The notes beneath the pieces were generated by a model. It saw nothing but the letters and a program-made list of their open reading frames with translations, was not told the origin of the DNA and did no database searches. This document shows positions 22,727 to 34,335 of a stretch of 64,000 bases of DNA, one piece after another. The translations under genes and the position numbers were made by a program. This DNA comes from Zygnema cylindricum (taxonomy: Eukaryota; Streptophyta; Zygnematophyceae; Zygnematales; Zygnemataceae), in contig JBBHKE010001830.1 in NCBI GenBank assembly GCA_037447655.1, positions 36,746 through 100,745 on the forward strand, in the 5' to 3' direction. Position 1 is the stretch's first letter. Each line of letters starts with the position of its first letter.

Positions 22727-24330
22727 TCAGTCACTAAGTCCACATTCCTCTCTACAAAATTTCATTTTAGGTGCAGGTAAAGCCTTAGTCATCATATATG
22801 CTACCATCATCTCATCCGGCAAATAACTAAGTTTCAAAATTCTATTCATCACCTTCTCTCTTACAAAATGCAGCTTGATATCAATGTGGTTGCTTTTGAA
22901 GTGATGACTTCGCTTAGATGCAATCGCTATGGCTGCCTGGTTGTCACACCACACTATTTGAGGTCCAGATTACATGAAATGAAGTTATTGAAGGAGAGAC
23001 TTTACCCAAAGTAACTCCTTGATAGCTGAGCTGGTTGCCATGTATTCAGCCTCCATTGTAGACTGAGCTATGACTTTGTGAAACTTGCTGCTCCAGCAGC
23101 ATGCTCCACTTCCAATATTCAGAATGAATCCGGTAGTGGAGCGGCGGCTTGGCATTTCTCCGTAATTCGCATCGCTCCAAGTCTGAATTTTTACTTCACC
23201 TCCACCGAGAGCAATTCGCAAATTCACTGTCTCTGCAAGATACTGCAGAACCCTCTTTGCTGCCTCCCAATCCGATCTCCTCGGAATTTGTAAACTCAAG
23301 CTTAAAGTACCGACTGCTGCCGCAATATCCGGACTTGTGAAATTCATGAAGTAGATTAGATTGTCGACAATCTCAGGACATAGAATGGGAGCCATAGAAT
23401 CTGCCTCCCCTAATTCCAAGGTGTCATCAAAAATGACTCCTCCATCCGTCTCCGTGCCTTCCACCTTTTGCTTAAATTCCATAGGAGTGGCACTTCCCTT
23501 TGCCTCTGCCATGCTAAACTTTTCAAGCATGTTCCCAATCGCTTCCCGCTGCGTTAGATAAATCATTCTCCGATGTCTATCTCTTTCTATAAGAAATCGA
23601 AGAATGTGCTTTGCCTCCCCTAAATCTTTCATCTCAAATCTGGAATTCAATGTAGCCTTTATTTTGTTAATCTCATTTAATGACTTATTAAGTAGCAGAA
23701 AATCATCTACATACACCGCAATGTAAATAATCCCATCTTCCCCTTCCATAACATAGATTGAGTGATCCGAACTATCCTCACAAAGCCGAGACTAGTTAGA
23801 AACTCATCTAGTTTCAGATTCCACTATCATGGAGCCTGCTTCAATCCGAACAAGGATTTCAATTGCTTACGTACCAGATTTTCTTTTCCGGTCTCTGCAT
23901 ACATTTCAAGCTATTTCATATAGATCACTTCCTCTAAATCTCCATGCAAAAAGGTTGTCTTAACATCCATTGGATGTAATTCCCTATTCTCAATGGCTGC
24001 TAAAGACAACAAAATTCTAACAGTTGGAAATCGGACAACCGGTGAGAAAGTCTCTTCATAATCAATTTTCTCCTTTTGACTATAGCCTTTTGCAACAAGC
24101 CTAGCCTTATATCTTTCAATTGAATTATCCGGATTCAGCTTAACTTTAAAACCCACTTACACCCGATGGATTTCCGATCCTGTGGAAGCTCCACAAGCTC
24201 CCAAGTTTGAGCCTCCATAATCGATCTCATTTCATCATTCGCCGCGGAAATCCAATTATCCTTTTCTAGGGCTGAAAAGGCTTTCTGTATGGTGACCGGC
24301 TCCATCGTAGTGGTAGAAAATAGAGCAGGC
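22727..24330 (-). pseudogene. Copia-1 reverse transcriptase and RNase H
   Basis: RT begins with '[20 protein letters not shown]' near 24156 and includes '[14 protein letters not shown]' and '[10 protein letters not shown]'. A break follows around 23780-23910. The palm carries an intact YVDD at about 23700-23712 within 'AVYVDDFLLL'. The connection shows 'MEAEYMA' and RNase H ends with 'WCDNQAAIAIA', 'LHFVREKV' and 'MMTKALPAPK'. The stop between 22984 and 22954 splits RNase H. The catalytic motif is intact but the frame is not continuous. Confidence 0.88.
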
Positions 24331-24339
24331 TCCACCTGT

Positions 24340-26129
24340 TCACTTCGCAACGTCGTAGAAATATCGCAACTTCGCAGCTTGCAGCGTCGTAGTAGATTTG
24401 CAGATTCGTGGTTTCGCAGTTTTGCATTTTTCATCTAGATCTAGCATGCTGACAGAAAGTAGAGCAACTTCGCAGTTCCGCAGCTTGCTGCTTTGCCTTC
24501 TTCCCCCCGGAAAATCTGAGGCTGGAACTGTTGGAGCCAATCGTGTTCCCCGAGGAGGAGGAGGAGGAAGAGGAGGAGGAGGAGGAGGTGACGGAGTAGG
24601 TCCTACCGGCTGAATCACCGAAATGTCTGGAGATGATCCTCCGCCGATAGATGAAGAACTTGTCGCAGATTGAAGAGGAACATTTTCAAAAATTACATAT
24701 TCTTGATTTTTGGTATTTTTCTCAAAAATTGTCATGCCAAAAACATCAACCGAGTGACTCTCTTCCTTAACTTGAATATTTGTAGCAACTTGAAGAGTGT
24801 TTCTATCCGTATTGTATACTTTATAGCCTATGGAATCAACATCATATCCCATAAAAATTCGGGCAACAGATTTGGGATGAAGCTTAGAAATACGAAGATT
24901 GTCTAAAATAAAGCATTTGCTACCAAAAACCCGGAAGTGACTCACATTGGGTTTCTTTCCGATCCATACTTCATATGGTGTTTTTCCTTTTACTGCTCTG
25001 ATTTCTATTCTATTCCTAACATAAGATGCACAGGAGAAAGCTTCACCCCATATTTAAAATCTATCCCTTTATCTAACATCATAGATTTTGCACTTTCTGT
25101 TAAGGTTCGGTTAAGTCTTTCCGATACTCCGTTTTGCTCCGGAGTATAGGGAACTGTAAATTGACGAGAGATGCCATTTTCTTTTAAATAATCTGAAAAT
25201 GCATTAGAAATATATTCTCCGTTGTCGGACCGAAGGGAGAAAATCGGCTTCCCGTGATGTTTTTCCGCCCAAATCCGAAAGTGCTTGAAGTGAGTAAACA
25301 CTTCACTTTTCTCCTTCATAAAGTAAAATTTGCTGTATCGGGAGAAATCATCTGTAAAAGAGACTAAAAACCAGCTGCCACTAAGTGAAGGGACTTTTGA
25401 CGGTCCCCACACATCCGAATGAATTACTTGCAATAAATCTGTGGCCCGGCTATCCGCGGTTTGAGGTAGGGGCAGCTTGTGAAGCTTTCCCAAAGCACAA
25501 CCATCACATACATGAGACTCTTTTTGTTCTTATTCGACACCATCTATCATATTTTGTTTTACCATTTTATCAAGCCTTTCATAATAAACATGACCGAGCC
25601 TCTTATGCCACAAAACATTTTCCAGAAAGACACTGGAGTATGCAAATTCAATTTCATTAGCCAAGTCCATCCGGTACAACAAGTTTGGGCCTCTAGTTCC
25701 TACCAAGGCTACTCTCCCATCTTTGCTTACTACCTTTTTCCCATTCTTTTGCAAAATTTCAAAACCTTTCATTTCAGCTACCGAAGTGGAAAACAATTTT
25801 TTCTTAAATTTTGGAATATAGAGAACATCATGTAAGGTCCTCTTTACAATCTGACCATTGATGTCACATGCTAACTCCACGCTTCCCTTTGCCGTAGCCT
25901 CCACACCGCTGTCATCCGCATAATAAATCCGACGAGTGGGAATTGGATTGAGGGTTTTGAAGTAAGCCCGGTTGCCGCACATGTGGGAAGAGCACCCGGA
26001 ATCCATAATCCACCCGTTCTCTTGAGGTCCTTCCATGAGATCTTTCGCAAGAGCAAAGAATTCATCGTCATCCGATTGCGGAAATCTGACCACATCGTCC
26101 TTTTCTTCCGCGGGATTATCTTGCTCCAT
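24340..26129 (-). pseudogene. Copia-1 protease and integrase
   Basis: The protease active site 'WIMDSGCSSHMC' is intact (Asp at about 26001-26003). The integrase zinc module includes 'LWHKRLGH' and the core has the three acidic residues in 'HSDVWGP', 'RSDNGEY' and 'NGVSERLNRT'. A stop lies between 25494 and 25530, and the frame shifts near 24990. The linker before RT (24340-24620) is unusual. It encodes a polyproline run and then a stretch built from 'gcgaagttgc'/'gcagcttgc'-type words resembling the LTR's GCAGC-rich segment. Confidence 0.87.
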
Positions 26130-26261
26130 CTCGTCGATTGCAAAGAAAGCCGCATTTTTAACCGGAAATTTTTATGCCAGAAACTTAGGTGATGAAGTCT
26201 TTGATCGCACCTTCCATCCCACACGATAAATTCTTGTTTCACATGCTTTTATAAATTCCGG

Positions 26262-27024
26262 ACATGGCCGGAAAACATGACCTTGACCAAAACAATAGAC
26301 ACATCAATCAAATTACGTATAATTCGGATTAGGAGAAAAAATCCAATTTCCTGAAAACAGGCGGCCTAAATGTCTGAGCATTGTAAGCTACTGCTGAATG
26401 TCCTCCATTCAAAGCTATATTGTTTCCCTCTTCATCTAGAATGTAAGCTTCATTTACACCTATATTCCATTTACTCTTCTCTAACCTCTTTAATTGTTCC
26501 GAGGCTCCTTTATATTCAGTAGGAAGCCCTCTCATTAAAATCATTGCTTGATGATAGGGAGGAAAATTCCCCCAAGAGTATGCATTTTTTGACAACAAAA
26601 ATTTGAAACCACTACAGTATGATTTCATATCACACCCAGTATATTTAAATTACCAAATTTTTCCAGCAGTTATAACCTCATTCTGCATAGTAGCTATGAC
26701 ATGAGATTCTCTCAAACTCTTCTATAATTCAGATGCCGTAGTGATAGTGATATACATCATGTTTAAGTCTTCCGACAAAATAAAATTGAGAACATGTAAA
26801 GCATCCTCATTTTTCTTTTCAAAATCTGGGTCCGTATCCAAAAGAACACCAGAGACCACATCATACAACTTTACTTGCTTGAGGTAAAATTTAGTCAAAT
26901 CAACCCAATGCATATAATTTTCCCCATTAAACATCAGGATCCGTGAGGGAGGGCCCGTGACATGTGGATTTGAGGCAGCTGGTGCCCCTTAAGAACAAGA
27001 AGAAGCAGCAACAGCATTTGCCAT
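26262..27024 (-). pseudogene. Copia-1 gag
   Basis: The start ATG is at 27024 (MANAVAASSCS, then a stop). The body includes 'MFNGENYMHWVDLTKFYL', typical of the Copia gag N-terminus, and 'MILMRGLPTEYKGASEQLK'. A CCHC knuckle CVYCFGQGHVFRPC lies at 26262-26303. Stops occur near 26935-26990 and 26640-26720. Gag binds and packages element RNA. Confidence 0.85.
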
Positions 27025-27305
27025 AATCACAATCAAAGTACAAAGAGGAAACTATCACGAATACCCACAAATGAAAAACTTCACAATGAAGCTCCAAACA
27101 AATCAGACACACACTAGATTTGCAAATTTGCCACAATGAAGAAAATACACCAAAGAAAACACATGCAAAATTTCACACAATTCTGCCAAAAGATCACAAT
27201 GATCTTATAATTCAAAAAACCCAAAAACAGCTTCGCAGTTTTTCATACAAAAAAATCCTAATTCCAAAATATTCTAAGTCCTACATATACAAGTGAGCCT
27301 ACAGC

Positions 27306-27952
27306 TGATCTAAACCGTACCACAATTACCGTGGTCCACCGCTACACTAAATCTTTACCAAACCAAACCTTCGTCGTATGCCGTACAAACTATTTACATC
27401 AATCTTTAACTCTAGCCGCCGCTAAGTGTGCAGCAAAAGTTCTTTCACCGAAATGACGGCGCACTTCAATATTTCACTTTCAAAAATGACACCGAACTCC
27501 GTCCGGCGTCCACGCATTCGTTCCCACTGAAGATGAACCTCCACGTGCAAATCGAGTCACCAAATGACTGCGTACTTCGTCGTCCAGATCAACCAACCTT
27601 GACTACCACCACATACCGACACGTGTGCCTGAGGTGTACCAAGTCTTTCTACTCCCTTGGAGTTACATAAACACTAAATCCTGCCTACGCCAGTTAAGAT
27701 GTCATACAAACTGCTATGGATGCGGTGCTCTACCAACGGAGCTGTAATGTTTAGAGCAGCGCAGCTGTTTACTCAAGCTGCTATGACGGCGGTGTTCTAC
27801 CAGCGGAGGTGCGACATTAGAGTAGCGCAGCATGGCAACATAGCAACGAAGTATAGAGAGGATTATAGGTTTCTAGTTGCGATGTCAGACTTAGCCCAGC
27901 ATGGCAGTATAGCAACGAGATATTGAGAGGACTGAAGGTTTCCAAAACAACA
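27306..27952 (-). repeat. Copia-1 5' LTR
   Basis: Partner of 22055-22703. It ends 'ttttggaaacc' in from TGTTGTTTTGG on the reverse strand. It shares the GCAGC-rich segment (27680-27940), though that part differs more between the two LTRs than the rest. Confidence 0.9.
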
Positions 27953-28920
27953 ACAGGTGTAATGGATGACGTTTCTTTAGACCTTCGGCCCGGAACTCGT
28001 TATTAAGTATAAATTGGGCAAGATGAAGCAGACACATGTGTTTTCGAGGAGACCCGGAGTAGCTCCGCAAGTGACGGAGCAACGACAACAAGCATCGCAA
28101 GAGGAAAACAAAAGCCTTGTGAAAAAGAACACCGCCGCACCAAATAAAGCGCAGGATCCGAAATTTAGCGCGGTGACCAGTACGGTACAAGTGGACGAAC
28201 TGTGGTTAAGTACGATCAAGGCTGCATACGACGAAGACAAAACAATCAAGGAACTCATTAAATGGAAGGTGTTAATTCGAACCTCTAATGGTATGTGGCG
28301 GTACAGACCGAGTTAGACAACCAGATTTTACGTTACAACAAACCAAGAGTTACGCCATGCGATACTTAAACTAAGTCATGAAGAGCTGCTCAGTGGACAT
28401 TTCGGGCGTGATAAAATAATTGCACGTGTCGCTGAGGCGTATTACTGGCCGAACATAACTCGAGACCTTGCAGATTTGTCATGACGTGTGACTCTGGTAA
28501 TAGGAATAAATCGGAATCGAATAACCAAGGCATGTTACAACCCCTCCCAACACCATCTGTTCCTTAGGAGGCGATTTCGATGGATTTCATCGTGGCTCTT
28601 CCGTTGACTCGGGAAGGTTATGACTCCATCTTCGTCGTCATGGATTATTTGACAAAAATGGCCCATTTCCTACCCACGAAAACCACAGCCACAGGGCGAG
28701 ATGTGGCAGACTTATTCTTTAGGGAAATATTCCGCCATCACTTTGAGGCTTTGAGGGCTTATGTCTCGGTGCACCAAACGGATTGGGTGAATAATTTGAC
28801 GGTAATTGAGGTGGCGTACAACAGAGCGGTGCATTCGTCCACGATGCTACGCCATTTTCTCTCAATAGACGACAGCCAACCCTCCCCCAAAATTTATTGG
28901 CAGCAGATTGCTCTACACCC
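27953..28920 (+). pseudogene. Chromovirus integrase N-terminus and broken core
   Basis: The frame at 28014-28316 leads into the HHCC region ('ELRHAILKLSHEELLSGHFG', then 'AEAYYWPNI'), with a stop at 28314. The core restarts at 28580 with '[20 protein letters not shown]', which carries the first catalytic Asp, and '[14 protein letters not shown]'. After 'FFREIFRHH' it jumps to '[12 protein letters not shown]', so the segment holding the second Asp and the Glu has been deleted. It is integrase-defective. Confidence 0.85.
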
Positions 28921-29440
28921 GCTGCTCTAGATTTTGCAAAAGCGCTGCAAGAGAATCTAGAAAAGGCGGCGAAGGCACTCCAGCTTGCAAAATATCGTCA
29001 AAAGTCGCAGGCCGACGCTCACCAAAAAGACATTGTCTTCATTGTGGGTGCTAAAGTTCGCCTTAATATGGCAAACTTGTCATTACCAAGTGCCCTCTCC
29101 AAGAAATTGGAATCGAGATTCACGCGCCCGTTCACTGTTGTGTCAAAGGTGGGAGAAGTGGCCTATAAGTTGGATAGCTCAAAAGACTGGCATATCTATA
29201 ATGTCTTCCATGTGTCCTTTCTCAAACCGTTTCGCGACCCCGATTCCATTTTTCCCAATCGACGGCCGAATACCGCTTCACCACCCATTCAGGGTACGTT
29301 AGAAGAGTACGAAGTGGAGGAAATCCTTATGCGTGGCGTTCTAGAAATTCTCCCTCCACTCAATATTTGGTGCGCTGGAAAGGCTACGGCGTCGAAAGCG
29401 ACTCTTGGGTGAACGAAGAGGATATGCATTCACTTGACTT
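28921..29440 (+). pseudogene. Chromovirus integrase C-terminus and chromodomain
   Basis: 'KYRQKSQADAHQKDIVFIVG' and 'HIYNVFHVSFLKPF' are standard for the post-core region of chromovirus integrases. The chromodomain begins 'EYEVEEIL' and, after a one-base frame change near 29335, continues 'YLVRWKGYGVESDSWVNEED' to about 29430. Chromodomains bind methylated histone H3 and steer integration to heterochromatin. Confidence 0.88.
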
Positions 29441-29874
29441 GTTGTGCCGTTTTGCGCTGAGTGCGGACACTCGGCTTCACAGAAGGGGCAATCGCAACAG
29501 ACGGAACAAAGGAAGCTATCGCAATATCGCATCCATCGCGATCATATTAGAGACGCGGTGAGGAAACGAAGCGGCGATGTTAAAAGACCGTAACGTTATG
29601 GGTGCGCGACCACCGAAGCGTTGCATAGTCGTGGTGCCGCCAGAGGATCGCAGCACCATTGCTGCGGTGACAGGAAAGCGCAACAGCGCAATGGTGTTTC
29701 ACCACATTAGTGACGACGAACCCTCGGTTTCGTCGCAGCTGCCCTGTTTATCAAATGTTGGACGCTACTATACCCTCGCATGTTGCGACGGTTGGAGAAG
29801 TCCAAGAGTAAAACCCTCAAAACCTCGAGGTTAAAACTGCCATGAATCTTCGCAAACCACCTAATTGAATTTGT

Positions 29875-30495
29875 TTGGAGAGTGCTTCGCTCTGCACATC
29901 CAGCTTACCTTCTTTCCTCGAACTGCTGGAATTATCTTGTACAACAGCATCCATGGCATCGTCGTCCTCTCTACCACCGAAAAGGAGGAAACTTGTCCGG
30001 GTAGAGAAGGCGGATGTACCCCGCCCGGATAGACTATTAGAGGCTGCGGAGGTCATGGTGGAGGCAGATTGGAGGAGGGAGGTAGAGGCGATTCCTGAAC
30101 CAGAAAAGACAGCTGGCAGCGAGGCAGGACCAGCAGAGACTAGCGGAGGAGAGGAGTCAAAAATTTCACAAGACCTCGAGTACAACCCACTCCAGGAAAG
30201 GGATCAGGAAGATGAGGAAGATCATGAGATCTTGGATGCGGAGGAGCCGGAACGAGAATCGACACCTCCGCCAATTGAGGAGCGTGCCTCCGATTTGGAC
30301 CCTAGGAGGGACCCTAATAAAGAGAGCACCGTATACGAACAGTCCTCAGAAAGCTCGGAAAAGAAGGCGGAAGCACAATACCTTAGTGGACACGATGTAT
30401 TTCTCCTTGGAAGGGAAAGAGGGGACACGGACAAGGAAAGTGAGAAGGGAGAGGAAATTCTCGATTACCTCTTTCCACCCCATATCGACACCTAA
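29875..30495 (+). CDS. Acidic low-complexity ORF downstream of chromodomain
   Basis: A 206-codon open frame with an internal Met at codon 27. It has a short basic patch 'PPKRRKLVRVEK', which resembles a nuclear-localisation signal, followed by a long Glu/Asp/Ser/Arg-rich tract of the disordered type. No enzyme motif is visible. It lies between the chromodomain and the 3' LTR, where extra ORFs of LTR elements sometimes occur. It may be an element-encoded accessory protein, a captured host exon or a chance frame. I do not recognise the family. Confidence 0.45.
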   Translation: MESASLCTSSLPSFLELLELSCTTASMASSSSLPPKRRKLVRVEKADVPRPDRLLEAAEVMVEADWRREVEAIPEPEKTAGSEAGPAETSGGEESKISQDLEYNPLQERDQEDEEDHEILDAEEPERESTPPPIEERASDLDPRRDPNKESTVYEQSSESSEKKAEAQYLSGHDVFLLGRERGDTDKESEKGEEILDYLFPPHIDT

Positions 30496-30901
30496 CATCC
30501 GGACCCTACATTCAATTCGCCAAACGCTATTATTGGGATCCTACGGAGTGGCCAACAACGTGACGCACATGAAAACCTAGGGACCCTATCGATATCCCCG
30601 CCTACGTGCCGTCACACATTTCATGAAGACGAAGGACCTAGGGAAGAACCATAAGGGTTACGTGCAACTAAACCCTCTTGCCCTACCGTTTGTAAAAGTC
30701 ATCGAAGATCACTATCGGTAAAGGGTGCATGTTCCCGGGTTACTCCGCCATCACCACCCGTGGGATGTCCGTCTTCATGACATCATCTCTCGGGGGGAGG
30801 TCACACCCGAGGTACAGGCACTCAAGCTGGCCTTGAAAAGCTCTGGAGCGGGCGCGAGATGGCAAGAAAGACGTCTCCTTTAAATTAAGGAAAGTACCTT
30901 T

Positions 30902-31183
30902 GTGGGAACCAACAGAGGAGGTGGCGGAAGGAACACAACAAGCCAAAGAACCCGAAGCTCCCAAGTTCTGACATCTGAAGAACTTGCCTCGGCGGCCATT
31001 CCGCCGCAACCTGAGGCACCAGGGGAGGTACTCGAGGAAGGGGAAGACCAGGTTCGGGAGCGAATCACACAGAGACGCTTGGTAGCGGCGAACCATCATA
31101 TTGCACTGTTGGAGACTCGATGTGAGCTGCTCCAAAGTCAACTAGACACTCTTCGACAGGAATTCGAGGAGTACCGTGAGTAG
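30902..31183 (+). CDS. Small ORF with predicted coiled coil
   Basis: 93 codons. The second half, 'RERITQRRLVAANHHIALLE' and on to the end, has heptad-like spacing of Leu/Ile and charged residues and should form a coiled coil. It may be the continuation of the acidic frame at 29875-30495 after decay, since coding-like sequence ('HHHPWDVRLHDIISRGEV' in another frame near 30750-30800) lies between them. Its function is unknown. Confidence 0.4.
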   Translation: MGTNRGGGGRNTTSQRTRSSQVLTSEELASAAIPPQPEAPGEVLEEGEDQVRERITQRRLVAANHHIALLETRCELLQSQLDTLRQEFEEYRE

Positions 31184-31294
31184 ACTTACGGCACACTCCG
31201 TGGACGTAAGTTTCCTTCAGTAAGTAAGGTTCAGCAAGAAGCTGAATCCCTAGTGGGAGGCATTATAACAGGGTTACAGAAAGGTGTTCTATAT

Positions 31295-31757
31295 TGTTAG
31301 AGGTGAAGATGTTGTAGTTGCTGTTCCAAAGCAGCGCAGCTGCGACGCCACAGTAGTGCAGTAGAGCAACGTAGCAACTTAGCATTATAATATATCAACG
31401 TAGCGTAGGAGCATAGCAACGCCGCAGAATGTAGATCAAACAGCAAAGTTCTAGAATAATAGTTTGGATAGACCTAGGTTGACCGTGAAGGTCCATGTAT
31501 ACATTTGTAAAGTACTCGGTTGACTAGTTGATGGATAGTTTAAATACCGGAGTAGACTTAGTCAACAAGCAGACTCTTTGAGTAGATCTTTGTAGCGAGC
31601 TTTCAACTTTGTAATCTTTTTCTTGATTAATAAAGCTTAACCTTTCCCAGTGACTGTTGTGTACCTTTGCTGTTGCTACGAGGAGATTCTAGGAGCCTTT
31701 TGTTGTTCATTGTGGTGTATTGTGAAGTATCATTATCCCTTTTATAACCCCGGACAC
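31295..31757 (+). repeat. Putative chromovirus 3' LTR
   Basis: Begins TGTTAGAGGTG after a purine-rich 'agtgggaggc' stretch and ends near CCGGACA. It contains a TATA-like 'tttaaata' (31539-31546) and a polyadenylation word 'aataaa' (31629-31634) in the order expected of an LTR. It also has a GCAGCGCAGCTGCG-type block (31330-31430). No second LTR is present in the window for comparison, so the limits are approximate. Confidence 0.6.
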
Positions 31758-32300
31758 GTAAATTTTAACGCGTGGAATGGTCACATGCAATCCAGGATAG
31801 AAACCCTACATGTGGCATACGCCACACACCTTCGGACATGTGACTCGCGCCTTAGGGCGGACGCGAATCAAATCCTAAGGAAAACCGCGATAAAATTTTT
31901 GTCGAAGAATGTGCCGTGACCCCTCCTCCACCATCCGTTGATATCCGGAATTTGCTGCGCCACGACAAAATAGGAATGACAAAACATCGATTTAAAGACA
32001 AAACACGAGCATACAAATTATAGATTCACGAAATTTAATCCTGCGTTTGGCTATACGTGTAGGAATTCACATATTGTGCTTTTGGAATCATTAACATGCT
32101 TGCCGTTAAAACAAGAACCCACGTGCATCCAATTGAAAGAAAGCACGTACATGATAAATTCCTTGGTGACACGACCTAATGGAGAATTGAACGAAATATT
32201 ATTGCTAGTAAATGTATCCGTACAATTATTGTCGGTGCTTGGTGGAAGTTCAACCTTGATTGAAGTAAACATCTATGTGGGCTTCTATATTTTTTACGCT
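31758..32300. other. Intergenic sequence, no gene seen
   Basis: Short unrelated frames only. No splice-supported coding pattern and no transposon motif. Confidence 0.5.
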
Positions 32301-32804
32301 ACACTGCGAATCGTAATTAGAGTAATGAAAATATTAGAGTAAAAAAAGAGAAAAAAAATAATTAGGGTTATGAACTCTAGTATTTGTGATAAAACCTTTT
32401 CAAAGGGGAATTTTACTCTAATTTATTTAAGTACTCTAATTTGGAGAGCTAATATCTCTACAGTAAATAAGCTATTTGTACAAAATCTAAAAAAACGTAC
32501 AGTTTATCGTCACTATGACGTTTGCACTACGCGGTTTGTTAAAACGTATTTACATGATAATGGTCTATCTTTAATCCATATTTGTACTTTTTTACTTATA
32601 AGAGTACAATTTTGCACGGTCGACCGTCGTCCGTACTCCACACTATTTAAATTGAACCTACATTAGAATCTTTTTATGCTAATCAAACCTTACTTTTCAT
32701 AGTATAATGAAAATTTTCGAATCATTTACTCTATTAAAGGTGATAGAGTCTAAATTTAGGGCGACCGAATTAGAATTATTTACTCTAATTACGATTCGCG
32801 GTGT
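32301..32804. repeat. MITE-like element with 25-bp inverted ends
   Basis: The terminal inverted repeats at 32301-32325 and 32780-32804 match at 24 of 25 positions (acactgcgaatcgtaattag and its complement). The 504-bp body is AT-rich, non-coding and full of 'actctaat' words in both orientations. This fits a non-autonomous DNA transposon. The superfamily is not identifiable by eye. Confidence 0.7.
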
Positions 32805-32950
32805 ACAGTATTGTAATGTTGGAGTAAAGTATGATGCCACAATACATTCAAAATCGGAGTTTTGCACTTGTACAGCTAAGAAAAATTAAGTGTGATATGT
32901 TTCCGATGTGTGAAAGAAGCCTAAAGTGGTTACTATCTTTTATATTTTGT

Positions 32951-33760
32951 AGTGTTGGGTATCGAGGACTGTTTGCCGATATTCGATATATATTGAATTT
33001 CAGGTACCCGATAATCGATATATCACTTTGATGTATCAAATACCAAATTATCACGATATATCGTATCACCAATTCATCGAAGCATTAAGAAAAAAAAAAA
33101 TCTCACAGGTTTTGAAAGTCACATGAGTTCGGACAAAATGACTGTAAAATCTTTGTCGGAAAGAAATACGGTTTTTTCTTGAAAGTCAGCACAGTGAAAG
33201 GGGTCTCCGATGTACATTGACGAGGTACACTTGCGAAGTACACGTACGAAATACGCAAGTACGATTTTCTATACGAAAATCGTCGGTTTCCAAATATTTG
33301 ATGATTTTAGTGTTTTGATAGTTCGCTTACGTGGAACCACTCATATCACAACACATATAAAATATTTTATTTACAGACGATCTGCGATGTACCCGCGGCC
33401 TTTATAATTCATATATTTTGTTGTCTGTACTATTACAAAGACTACCTGATGTAACCATACCCCAAATAAGTAATCATATGAATTACAAAATTTGTTATTT
33501 TTTGTCTGTTATATTTTGCGGCGTCTACCTTTAAGTCACGGATTGAAAATCACGTCATACGTGGCATATTTGACAATTTGTCTTTTTCGCTAAAATAACA
33601 TATAATATAAAAAAAATAAAATGTTACATTTAAAAAATACTATATATCAAGATAATTTATGTTGGTCTTGGTACGATACATCGAGGATTCTGCTCAATCG
33701 ATATTCGATATATCGAATATCGAAATTATCGCGATATGAATTTACCTGATACCGAACATT
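32951..33760. repeat. MITE-like element with long palindromic arms
   Basis: Left end agtgttgggtatcg and right end matching gataccgaacatt in reverse. The arms extend about 100 bp and are themselves made of nested palindromes (cgatatatcg, atatcgatat, tcgcgatat). A right-end fragment of the same family is at 585-734. It has no coding capacity. Confidence 0.65.
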
Positions 33761-34335
33761 AATAGTTTGTATAACACTACGAGCAAAGTGTTGTTGCTGT
33801 CCTTCTGCAACTTGTTTTCCTTTTTGCACGCAGTCAGCTAGTTTTTCTAGCCATGGTGATTGGTTCCGTGGGTGCCTTGCAATCATTATTTTTTTGTTGG
33901 GCAATCAGTTATTATTCGTGAGTCTCACGATTTTTCCGACATTTCTGATTGATTGTGTAAATTCCGGGTAGTCAAGTTGTTTTTTGCCCATAGCACGTCG
34001 TCTTACCACGTGGAGTACCATTGTAGTATGTAAATTCTATGTCCAAATTGTGAATTATCAACTATTTTTTTAACATGGTCTTCCTACACTAGTACTTCAA
34101 GAATATACTAATCCCCCAACTACAACATTCGCTAGGTAAATTGGTAGTTTTTGTCAATATATTGCAGCAAGAAGTTATGTCTTCTATGTGGCCTAATAAT
34201 GGTTAGAGATTTGAGGGCTCTAGATCTAATAAATGAATGAAAAAGATTCTAGAGTCCTTAAAGTTGCCATAAGCTAGATTAGAGTCCAAAAGTGAATAAA
34301 TTGACGCATAGCGTCAACCCACTTAAAGATACTAT
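33761..34335. other. AT-rich spacer
   Basis: No coding frame with family resemblance and no strong repeat recognised. The last bases 'cttaaagatactat' resemble a decayed Copia polypurine tract before the following LTR. Confidence 0.4.

Larger units (their letters stand above)
22055..27952 (-). mobile_element. Copia-1, full-length reverse-strand element
   Basis: LTRs of about 649 and 647 bp bracket gag, protease, integrase, RT and RNase H in Copia order (integrase before RT). The 3' end shows a polypurine tract, 'aggggagtgt' on the reverse strand, next to the left LTR. Several stops interrupt the polyprotein, but the protease DSG and the RT YVDD motifs survive. Confidence 0.92.
27953..31757 (+). 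mobile_element. Chromovirus (Ty3/Gypsy) 3' half with extra ORFs
   Basis: Forward-strand remnant with integrase, integrase C-terminal barrel and chromodomain. It is followed by about 1.7 kb of non-pol coding-like sequence and an LTR at its 3' end. The 5' LTR, gag, protease, RT and RNase H are absent, apparently cut by the Copia-1 insertion at 27952. Confidence 0.75.
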
